From: an uncultured Litorilinea sp.
Lineage (GTDB): Bacteria; Chloroflexota; Anaerolineae; Caldilineales; Caldilineaceae
Direction of reading: 5' to 3'
DNA length: 8,975 bases
Assembly (NCBI GenBank): GCA_946885925.1
Contig: CAMPHP010000084.1
Span: 1-8,975, forward strand
Under the pieces are notes generated by a model. It was not told the DNA's origin. It saw nothing but the letters and a program-made list of their open reading frames with translations, and ran no database searches. The position numbers were made by a program, and so were the translations under genes. Below, piece after piece: positions 1 to 5,502 of this stretch. Positions within the stretch are counted from its first letter, which is position 1; every line of letters starts with the position of its first letter.

Positions 1-10
1 GTTTTCTGCA

Positions 11-44
11 TTTCTTGTCTCTCTTATGTTTATATTTCTTGTCT
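11..44 (+). repeat. Perfect 10-bp direct repeat in the glmU leader
   Basis: TTTCTTGTCT occurs at 11-20 and again at 35-44, a 24-bp period, in a pyrimidine-rich, T-rich stretch just before the glmU ribosome binding site. It could be a protein-binding site, a leader element, or chance in a low-complexity tract. No convincing -35/-10 pair can be set with normal spacing, although TATATT at 31-36 resembles a -10 element. Confidence 0.45.
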
Positions 45-54
45 TTATACCTCT

Positions 55-59
55 AGGAG
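55..59 (+). promoter_or_regulatory. Ribosome binding site of glmU
   Basis: AGGAG lies six bases before the GTG codon at 66. This fixes the non-ATG start, because no in-frame ATG exists until Met16 inside the nucleotide-binding loop. Confidence 0.75.
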
Positions 60-65
60 CCTTTC

Positions 66-1457
66 GTGAATCTTATCAATGTGATTTTGGCTGCTGGTTT
101 TGGTACACGTATGAAATCGGATTTGCCCAAGGTCATGCACCCTGTATTGGGACGGCCTATGGTGGGCTGGACAGTGCGTAGTGCGACAGAGGCTAGTGGT
201 CGCCGGCCTATTGTCGTGGTGGGTCATGGGCGAGAAGTGGTAGAAGCGTATTTGGGTGATAGTGCCCAATATGTTGTGCAAAGCGAATTGTTGGGTACAG
301 GTCATGCTGTCATGCAGGCTGCGCCCTTATTGCGGGGCGAGGCTGATGCTGTGCTTGTCTTCTATGCTGACATGCCGCTGTTAAGCGCCGAGACGCAACG
401 CCAGCTTGCCGCACGCTTTGCTGATGGTGTTGCCGCAGGATTGCGACCCGCGCTTGCCATGCTTACGGTGGTACGTGAAGATGCCCAGGCGTTTGGCCGG
501 GTTGTTCGCAATGCGGCCGGTGAAATCCAAGCAATTGTCGAGGAGGTAGATTGTACGCCAGAACAGCGTCAGATCAAGGAACTTAATCCAGGTGTCTATT
601 GCTTTGACGCAGAATGGTTGCAAGAGAATCTTCCTCACATTCCTTTGAGTGCAAAGGGTGAATATTATTTAACAGACTTGGTAGGGATTGCTGTTGCACA
701 AGGGCGGGCTGTTTTGGGACTTCCTGCACCCGTTGATGAGGTAAATGGCATTAATAACCGGGTGGAGTTGCAGCGGGTGGCTCAGCTAGCACAGCGGCGC
801 ATCCTGGAACAGCACATGCTAAATGGTGTAACTGTTGTCGATCCGGGAAGCACCTATATAGAAGACAGTGTGACGATTGAGTCGGATAGTGTGATTTGGC
901 CTGGGTGTATATTGCAGGGAAACACGCAGATTGGGCGTCATGCCACGATTGGCCCTCATACGCAGATCGTTGACAGCCAGATTGGTGAGCACTGCCATGT
1001 CGCGTATTCGGTAGTGGAATCTGCACGAATGGATGCACATAGCGCAGTTGGCCCTTTTGGACATCTACGCAAGGGTGCTCATTTAGGTGAAGGCGTGCAT
1101 ATGGGCAACTTTGGCGAGGTGAAGAATAGCTATCTTGCCGCGGGTGTAAAGATGGGGCACTTTAGCTATGTCGGAGATGCTCAGATCGGTGCGAACGCCA
1201 ATATTGGTGCGGGCACGATTACGTGCAATTTTGACGGCGAGAAGAAGCACAAGACAGTTGTTGGGGAAGGGGCTTTTATCGGCAGCGATACGCTGCTGGT
1301 GGCTCCTGTTGAGATCGGGGCTGGTGCCCGTACTGGTGCGGGGTCTGTGGTGACACGAGATGTGCCGCCCAATAGCCTTGTCTATGGCGTGCCTGCACGT
1401 CCGCCAGGGGCCAGGCCGCAACCGGCTCAAGCTACGAGTGAGAAGCATAGTGAATAG
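66..1457 (+). CDS. glmU: Bifunctional GlmU: N-acetylglucosamine-1-phosphate uridyltransferase / glucosamine-1-phosphate N-acetyltransferase
   Basis: This cytoplasmic enzyme acetylates glucosamine-1-P with acetyl-CoA and then couples the product to UTP, giving UDP-GlcNAc for peptidoglycan and other envelope polymers. The protein has 463 residues, the usual family length (about 456). Residues 1-230 are the nucleotidyltransferase: LAAGFGTRMKSDLPK at 8-22 is the nucleotide-binding loop with Lys22, D102 in YADMPL is a metal ligand, and NGINNR at 227-232 supplies the second metal-site Asn. From about 255 the protein is a left-handed beta-helix of hexapeptide repeats (IGxxxxIG). The acetyltransferase site is visible as GHFSYVGDA with catalytic-type His365, NIGAGTITCNFDG at 379-391, and KHKT at 394-397. 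The GTG start is supported by AGGAG at 55-59, six bases upstream. The last 20 or so residues are Pro/Ala-rich and look disordered. Identification is by motif and overall layout; both active sites look intact. Confidence 0.97.
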   Translation: MNLINVILAAGFGTRMKSDLPKVMHPVLGRPMVGWTVRSATEASGRRPIVVVGHGREVVEAYLGDSAQYVVQSELLGTGHAVMQAAPLLRGEADAVLVFYADMPLLSAETQRQLAARFADGVAAGLRPALAMLTVVREDAQAFGRVVRNAAGEIQAIVEEVDCTPEQRQIKELNPGVYCFDAEWLQENLPHIPLSAKGEYYLTDLVGIAVAQGRAVLGLPAPVDEVNGINNRVELQRVAQLAQRRILEQHMLNGVTVVDPGSTYIEDSVTIESDSVIWPGCILQGNTQIGRHATIGPHTQIVDSQIGEHCHVAYSVVESARMDAHSAVGPFGHLRKGAHLGEGVHMGNFGEVKNSYLAAGVKMGHFSYVGDAQIGANANIGAGTITCNFDGEKKHKTVVGEGAFIGSDTLLVAPVEIGAGARTGAGSVVTRDVPPNSLVYGVPARPPGARPQPAQATSEKHSE

Positions 1458-1466
1458 AAGAGACCT

Positions 1467-1488
1467 CGTACAAACTACGTACAAATTA
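1467..1488 (+). repeat. Two 11-bp imperfect tandem repeats after glmU
   Basis: CGTACAAACTA (1467-1477) is followed immediately by CGTACAAATTA (1478-1488), one mismatch in eleven. They sit ten bases after the glmU stop, in the 132-bp gap before the CBS-domain gene. The 11-bp period is close to one helical turn, so a dimeric DNA-binding site is possible but unproven. Confidence 0.5.
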
Positions 1489-1547
1489 CGCAAGAACAGC
1501 TGGCTTCATGGATTTCCATAAGACTACCAAGTGTGCGTGTGTTAGTT

Positions 1548-1556
1548 TGTTATTAT
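1548..1556 (+). promoter_or_regulatory. Possible extended -10 promoter of the CBS-domain gene
   Basis: TGTTATTAT contains an extended -10 TG, one spacer base, and TATTAT, five of six matches to TATAAT. No good -35 hexamer lies 17 bases upstream, which is tolerable for extended -10 promoters. Transcription would begin near 1563, leaving a leader of about 27 bases that includes the ribosome binding site at 1578-1585. It would let this gene and cytidine deaminase be expressed apart from glmU. Confidence 0.35.
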
Positions 1557-1577
1557 CAGGCTCTATTCTTTGTTGTG

Positions 1578-1585
1578 AAGGAGTG
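1578..1585 (+). promoter_or_regulatory. Ribosome binding site of the CBS-domain gene
   Basis: AAGGAGTG is a strong Shine-Dalgarno sequence ending four bases before the GTG at 1590, and it decides that GTG is the start. The hydrophobic first membrane segment begins a few residues later, as expected for the family. Confidence 0.75.
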
Positions 1586-1589
1586 ATTA

Positions 1590-2951
1590 GTGGACGTTGA
1601 CCCTATACCCCTATTTATCTTGATAGGGGCATTGCTGCTCGGTGGTTTTACGATTGCGTCTGAGACAAGTTTGACCACAGTTAACCGCAGTGATGTACGC
1701 AAATGGAGCGAGGAAGGCAATGGGCGAGCCAAAATTGTGGATCGGCTATTGCGCGACCCGGCACAGTTTCTATTAACGTTGCTGTTGCTTAAGACGGGTA
1801 CTGTGTTGTTGGTTGGGGTGGCAATGGCGCGTTTATTGCCAGATACCATGTCGCTGTCGTCGTTGTTTGGGATTGTCGTGATTGCGTGGGTAGTCTTATC
1901 AATGCTACAAGCAATGGGGCGCAGTTGGGTACAAACACGCAGCCTTTCGATTGCGCTAGCTCTTGCCCCGCTGATCCAGATTGCCGTTGTCCTGTTCTGG
2001 CCTGTGACCATGTTGGTGCGTCAGGTGGGGCGACTGGTGGGCGATCACGAGGTGGATACGACTGTGGAGACTGCCTTGTTATCCGAAGGTGGTCTGCGTC
2101 GTCTGATCAGCGCGGCTGAGGAAGAAGAACCCATCGAAGAGAGCGAGAAGCAGATGATCACGAGCATCTTGGAGATGGATGAGACAGTCGTACGCGAGGT
2201 GATGGTGCCTCGTATTGACATGGTTGCGCTTAGTGTCGAGACAAGCCTGCGTGAGGCTTTGGCGGTAATTATTGAGGCCGGACACAGCCGTATTCCGGTT
2301 TATGAAGAAAACGTTGACCAGATTGTCGGCTTTCTCTATGCCAAAGATATCCTTAAATGTTTTGAAGCCAATCAAGTTGACGTTCCCATTCGCACATTGC
2401 TGCGCGCACCCTATCTCGTGCCAGTAAGCAAGAAGGTCAATACGCTCTTGCGCGAGATGCAGCGGGATCGCGTGCATATTGCTGTGGTGGTTGATGAGTA
2501 TGGGGGTATTGCCGGTCTGGTCACGATTGAGGACATTTTGGAAGAGATCGTGGGCGACATCCAGGACGAGTATGATATGGAGGAAGAAACCTACGTCCAG
2601 GTGTTGGAGCCTAATCGTTATCTCTTAAATGGTCGCTTGGATCTCTATTCGCTTGCAAAGCTGCTGGACACAGAACTGCCAGAAGAAGACGCGGATACGC
2701 TAGGTGGTTTGATCTACAGCGAGCTAGGCCATGTGCCTGTGCCGGGTGAAACGGTAGAGGTTGGCGGTTGGCGCTTTACGGTGCTTACCTTGGATGGCCG
2801 CCGCATCGAAGAGGTGCGTGCAGAAGTGATTAACCTGGACGAAGAGACAAGCGAGACTGAGCAGGACAAGGTAGCCCTGCGTGACCAAGAGAATTCTTCC
2901 GTACCGGATAACTCTCCCGCATCAGTCTTCAAATACTCGACATTAAAGTGA
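1590..2951 (+). CDS. CNNM/CBS/CorC-domain membrane protein (HlyC/CorC family)
   Basis: This membrane protein of 453 residues belongs to the family variously called hemolysin-like, CorC or CNNM, whose members are linked to Mg2+/Co2+ export. The DUF21 (CNNM) part covers about residues 1-150 with hydrophobic segments near 7-27, 61-83, 90-108 and 120-142. The family's entry motif [15 protein letters not shown] is present at 20-34. A CBS pair follows: residues 203-262 begin with VMVPRIDMV, and 268-325 contain [25 protein letters not shown] in the usual form. The C-terminal CorC/transporter-associated domain is about 335-415 and ends in an acidic, Ser-rich tail. The conserved GE(I/L)(I/V)PK segment and the Asn-rich stretch of the CNNM membrane domain are missing: residues 104-118 read [15 protein letters not shown] and 64-70 read LLLLKTG. 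The regulatory half is therefore typical while the transport half may not bind Mg2+ normally. Family assignment is secure; substrate and transport activity are not. Confidence 0.92.
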   Translation: MDVDPIPLFILIGALLLGGFTIASETSLTTVNRSDVRKWSEEGNGRAKIVDRLLRDPAQFLLTLLLLKTGTVLLVGVAMARLLPDTMSLSSLFGIVVIAWVVLSMLQAMGRSWVQTRSLSIALALAPLIQIAVVLFWPVTMLVRQVGRLVGDHEVDTTVETALLSEGGLRRLISAAEEEEPIEESEKQMITSILEMDETVVREVMVPRIDMVALSVETSLREALAVIIEAGHSRIPVYEENVDQIVGFLYAKDILKCFEANQVDVPIRTLLRAPYLVPVSKKVNTLLREMQRDRVHIAVVVDEYGGIAGLVTIEDILEEIVGDIQDEYDMEEETYVQVLEPNRYLLNGRLDLYSLAKLLDTELPEEDADTLGGLIYSELGHVPVPGETVEVGGWRFTVLTLDGRRIEEVRAEVINLDEETSETEQDKVALRDQENSSVPDNSPASVFKYSTLK

Positions 2952-3388
2952 GACCAATTGTGGACGACCTGCAAAGTACCCCAATGACCCAAGAGCAGAC
3001 GACCCCAGAGATGCTCGTTGCCCATGCTCTTGCCGCACGCCAGCGCGCCTATGCGCCCTATAGCCATTATTTTGTGGGTGCAGCAGTGTTGACGGAGGAT
3101 GGCAGCGTGGTCGTGGGCTGCAATGTCGAGAACGCATCTTATCCGGCGACGATTTGTGCCGAACGTGTTGCGCTCACCAGCGCGGTGGCGCAGGGTAAGC
3201 GCAAGTTGAAGGCAATTGCCGTTGCGACACGCGATGGTGGCAGCCCATGTGGCATTTGTCGTCAGGTCATGGTCGAGTTGGGACCAGAGATGCAGGTCTA
3301 TATCACTGATGAAGCAGGCAAATTTCGCACGACGACGGTGCGCGACCTCTTACCAGATTCCTTTGATCGATCCAGCCTAACCAAATAA
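2948..3388 (+). CDS. cdd: Cytidine deaminase (homotetrameric type)
   Basis: This small zinc enzyme hydrolyses cytidine and deoxycytidine to uridine and deoxyuridine in pyrimidine salvage. Key motifs, numbered from the GTG at 2948, are YAPYS at 35-39, GCNVENASY at 57-65 (Asn59 and Glu61 bind the nucleoside), C-A-E at 70-72 (Zn ligand Cys70 and catalytic Glu72), and PCGIC at 100-104 (Zn ligands Cys101 and Cys104). Three Cys ligands define the single-domain tetrameric type. The start is uncertain. GTG at 2948 overlaps the previous stop as GTGA, giving 146 residues and suggesting translational coupling. GTG at 2960 has a weak GTGAG upstream. ATG at 2984 gives 134 residues, closest to the family norm. 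None has a strong ribosome binding site. All catalytic residues lie well inside, so function does not depend on the choice. It is probably cotranscribed with the CBS-domain gene. Confidence 0.95.
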   Translation: MRPIVDDLQSTPMTQEQTTPEMLVAHALAARQRAYAPYSHYFVGAAVLTEDGSVVVGCNVENASYPATICAERVALTSAVAQGKRKLKAIAVATRDGGSPCGICRQVMVELGPEMQVYITDEAGKFRTTTVRDLLPDSFDRSSLTK

Positions 3389-3410
3389 ATCATGTAGAAC
3401 AATGCAGATT

Positions 3411-3446
3411 GATGCTGTGCTTGCTTACAACTCAAGCACCAACATC
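3411..3446 (+). terminator. Hairpin 1 downstream of cytidine deaminase
   Basis: GATGCTGTGCTTG (3411-3423) pairs with CAAGCACCAACATC (3433-3446) around the nine-base loop CTTACAACT, with one G-T pair and one bulged base. It lies 23 bases after the deaminase stop and is followed by TTAAATTAGG rather than a clean T run. It may act as a terminator, a 3' end stabiliser, or part of a paired element with the next hairpin. Confidence 0.5.
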
Positions 3447-3463
3447 TTAAATTAGGGAATGTG

Positions 3464-3496
3464 GAATACGCCGGTCCTGACAGGATGGGCGTATTC
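3464..3496 (+). terminator. Hairpin 2 downstream of cytidine deaminase
   Basis: GAATACGCC (3464-3472) pairs perfectly with GGCGTATTC (3488-3496). Inside it TCCT (3475-3478) pairs with AGGA (3482-3485) around the loop GAC, with only one true mismatch between the two helices. This long stem is probably the main transcript end between the deaminase and kinase genes, but TGTTGAT follows instead of a U tract and the symmetry would work on either strand. The rest of the 212-bp gap holds the possible kinase promoter at 3561-3590. Confidence 0.5.
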
Positions 3497-3560
3497 TGTT
3501 GATCTGGCAGATATGAGCTAACATTGGTTCAATCATGTAATCAATTTCTCGTTGTTCTAC

Positions 3561-3590
3561 TTGGCTATCCCCCATTCTTTGCGCTACTAT
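3561..3590 (+). promoter_or_regulatory. Possible promoter giving a near-leaderless kinase transcript
   Basis: TTGGCT (3561-3566) and TACTAT (3585-3590) form a weak -35/-10 pair with an 18-base spacer, four of six matches each. A start site about seven bases past the -10 falls at roughly 3597-3601, at or just before the ATG at 3601. No Shine-Dalgarno sequence precedes that ATG, which fits a leaderless message. Confidence 0.3.
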
Positions 3591-3600
3591 CAATGACAAT

Positions 3601-5364
3601 ATGAACGTTCCTGCTCTCTTAGCTACTTATCAATTACGCCAGCGCGAATATCTGCTGCGAATTACGCGCGCCATGACTTCGCGCTTGGATCTACCCAGTT
3701 TGCTCAAGCTCATTTTGAGCAGTGCCGCCGAGATGGTGGGCTGCCGCGCTGGACTCATCGTCTTGGCACGTACGTTCGTGCGTGTGGGTGATCCGATGGA
3801 TAAGGACATCCGCTTTCAGATCCGTGCTGTCTACAATATTCCACCACTGGCTTGGCCCGCGTTTGAACCTCTCTTGGATGTCGCCTCGCTGTTAGACTTT
3901 TCTGACGAAGGAGATGATGACGAAATCATCGATGCGACAGATGACCTTTCTCCTGACCCTAGCGTCGAACCTGTTGTGGAGTCAAGTGAGCCCAACCAGT
4001 CGCCGCATCCTAAGACCGTTACCATCGACTATGTGGATCTACAGGCACGTGTGCGCCAGGTGGAAGAAAAATTAGGGATTCCATTAGGCCAGGTGGTGGG
4101 ATTGCCATTGCTCTTTGAAGACGAACTGTTGGGAATTATCTATCTCTTCCGCAGCGAGTACGCCTTTACCCAGATGGATTGGCAGTTTCTTCAAGGCTTT
4201 GCTGATCAAGCGGCGATTGCTGTACGGAATGCGCGGCTCTATCATCAACTGGCAACCGAGCGGACACGCTTGGCGACAATCATAGAGAACAGTGCCGATG
4301 GCATCATGATCTTGGATACAGCGCGACGCGTGATGGTCATCAACCAGGCAATGGCTGCTATGGTGGGGCTAACCAAAGAGGAAGCGGTCGGTCGCCCCTG
4401 TGCTGAAGTGCTGCCCCTGGAGAACGTGGTTGGTGATGATTTCTGCCAAGTGGAGCCACTGGAGGATTTGTCACCGGGTAGCAGCTGGCGCTGTGAGGGG
4501 GAACTCACCCGTCCAGGGGGGGGCCGCATCATTGTCTCTGCCACCTTTACCCCGCTCTATGATGATGCCCGCAATTTGGTCAATCTGATTGTGAATGTTC
4601 ACGACATCACCCGCTTCCGTGAAGAAGAGGAGATGAAATCCACCTTTACCTCGATTATCAGCCATGAACTTAAGACGCCTGTAGCACTGATCAAAGGCTA
4701 TGCTCAAACCTTAGCGCGGCCCGATGCACAATGGGATGCGGCGACGGCGCGCCAGAGCTTAGAGATCATCGAGGAAGAGGCTGATCGGTTGGAGGCATTG
4801 ATCAACAATTTGTTGGATGCCAGTCAAATTCAGGCGGGCGGCTTGCGACTTGATTATGCTGATGTGGATATTGAAGCGTTGGCGCGCAAGGTGGCGGAAG
4901 CCTATCGCACACAGACCGATAAGCATCGCATTGAGCTGGACTTTCCTGAACCGCTTCCCCTTGTCTGGGGAGATGAAGAACGTTTGCGCCAGGTCTTGAC
5001 GAATCTACTTAGCAATGCCATCAAGTACTCGCCCGAGGGGGGAGTGATACGGATTGGCGGCTGGACACAGCGCCCTGCCAATGGTCCAGGGCCGGAACGG
5101 GTGCTGCTCTTTGTGGCAGACGAGGGAATTGGCATTCCCAAAGATGAACTTCCGCTGATCTTTGATCGTTTCTATCGAGTAGACACAAGCTTGCGTCGTA
5201 GCACCCTGGGAACGGGATTAGGGCTGTTTCTGACGAAGGCAATTGTGGAGGCTCATGGCGGGCAGGTGTGGGCACGCAGCGAACCGGGTAAGGGAACGAC
5301 ATTCTTTGTCGCATTGCCGGTAGAACAGGACGACGAGGCGCATCTTGCAACCACAAGGCTGTAA
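3601..5364 (+). CDS. Cytoplasmic GAF-PAS sensor histidine kinase
   Basis: This predicted soluble sensor kinase of 587 residues has no signal peptide or membrane segment. The order is a GAF domain (about 22-215) interrupted by an acidic, Pro/Ser-rich insert (about 98-142), then a PAS domain (about 222-338) opening with IIENSADGIMILD and ending VNVHDITRFREEEEMK. The HisKA dimerisation helix pair (346-412) carries the phosphoacceptor His355 in SHELKTP. The HATPase domain (about 450-575) has N-box Asn468/Asn472, the D507EGIGIP nucleotide loop, the FDRFYRVD box at 521-528 and the GTGLGLFL G2 box at 537-544. All kinase residues look intact. No response regulator is encoded next to it in this window, so its partner is elsewhere; the next gene downstream encodes a secreted protein. 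GAF and PAS domains often bind small ligands or cofactors, but no ligand can be read here. The start is taken at ATG 3601 although no ribosome binding site is seen; Met25 is the next option. Confidence 0.93.
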   Translation: MNVPALLATYQLRQREYLLRITRAMTSRLDLPSLLKLILSSAAEMVGCRAGLIVLARTFVRVGDPMDKDIRFQIRAVYNIPPLAWPAFEPLLDVASLLDFSDEGDDDEIIDATDDLSPDPSVEPVVESSEPNQSPHPKTVTIDYVDLQARVRQVEEKLGIPLGQVVGLPLLFEDELLGIIYLFRSEYAFTQMDWQFLQGFADQAAIAVRNARLYHQLATERTRLATIIENSADGIMILDTARRVMVINQAMAAMVGLTKEEAVGRPCAEVLPLENVVGDDFCQVEPLEDLSPGSSWRCEGELTRPGGGRIIVSATFTPLYDDARNLVNLIVNVHDITRFREEEEMKSTFTSIISHELKTPVALIKGYAQTLARPDAQWDAATARQSLEIIEEEADRLEALINNLLDASQIQAGGLRLDYADVDIEALARKVAEAYRTQTDKHRIELDFPEPLPLVWGDEERLRQVLTNLLSNAIKYSPEGGVIRIGGWTQRPANGPGPERVLLFVADEGIGIPKDELPLIFDRFYRVDTSLRRSTLGTGLGLFLTKAIVEAHGGQVWARSEPGKGTTFFVALPVEQDDEAHLATTRL

Positions 5365-5381
5365 GTGGGAAGGGCGAGTGG

Positions 5382-5417
5382 GAATGTCTCTGGAAATGCT
5401 AGCAGAAATGTCACAGG
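5382..5417 (+). repeat. Three imperfect 12-bp tandem repeats
   Basis: GAATGTCTCTGG, AAATGCTAGCAG and AAATGTCACAGG follow each other with an exact 12-bp period (5382-5393, 5394-5405, 5406-5417), sharing an AATG core. They lie just after the kinase stop and just before the promoter-like site of the secreted-protein gene. They may be upstream binding sites or decayed tandem duplication. Confidence 0.4.
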
Positions 5418-5431
5418 TGTGGAAGTGCCTC

Positions 5432-5461
5432 TTGACCCGCAGGGTCGCGACAGCTTGTAGT
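5432..5461 (+). promoter_or_regulatory. Probable promoter of the secreted-protein gene, with overlapping dyad
   Basis: TTGACC (5432-5437, five of six matches to TTGACA) and TGTAGT (5456-5461, four of six) have an 18-base spacer. A start near 5468 would leave a leader of about 35 bases. The perfect dyad GACCC-GCA-GGGTC (5434-5446) overlaps the -35 element, where a repressor or activator could bind. It could alternatively be a small hairpin ending kinase transcripts, though no T run follows. Confidence 0.4.
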
Positions 5462-5490
5462 AGGCAATCAAACCCTCAATCATAAATCCG

Positions 5491-5496
5491 AAGGAG
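5491..5496 (+). promoter_or_regulatory. Ribosome binding site of the secreted-protein gene
   Basis: AAGGAG stands six bases before ATG 5503, a near-ideal arrangement. It fixes the start immediately ahead of a signal peptide. Confidence 0.8.
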
Positions 5497-5502
5497 TAAT
5501 TA

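Noticed and set aside
31..36. TATATT as the -10 element of a glmU promoter
   Set aside because: No acceptable -35 hexamer lies 16-18 bases upstream, and the region is generally T-rich.
1083..1493. Minus-strand open frame of 136 codons opposite the 3' end of glmU
   Set aside because: It is antisense to strongly conserved beta-helix coding sequence, has no ribosome binding site and no recognisable protein features; it arises from the codon pattern of glmU.
1508..1519. ATGGATTTCCAT palindrome as a glmU terminator
   Set aside because: The usable stem is only four base pairs and no T run follows, so it is too weak to call.
1556..2011. Minus-strand open frame of 151 codons opposite the CNNM domain
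   Set aside because: Its Ser/Thr/Asn-rich product looks like an antisense shadow of hydrophobic membrane segments, and the + strand gene is well supported.
2079..2477. Minus-strand open frame of 132 codons opposite the CBS domains
   Set aside because: It is antisense to conserved CBS motifs with no start signals or family resemblance.
5021..5356. Minus-strand open frame of 111 codons opposite the kinase ATPase domain
   Set aside because: It lies wholly opposite conserved N, G1, F and G2 boxes and has a Pro/Arg-rich shadow composition.
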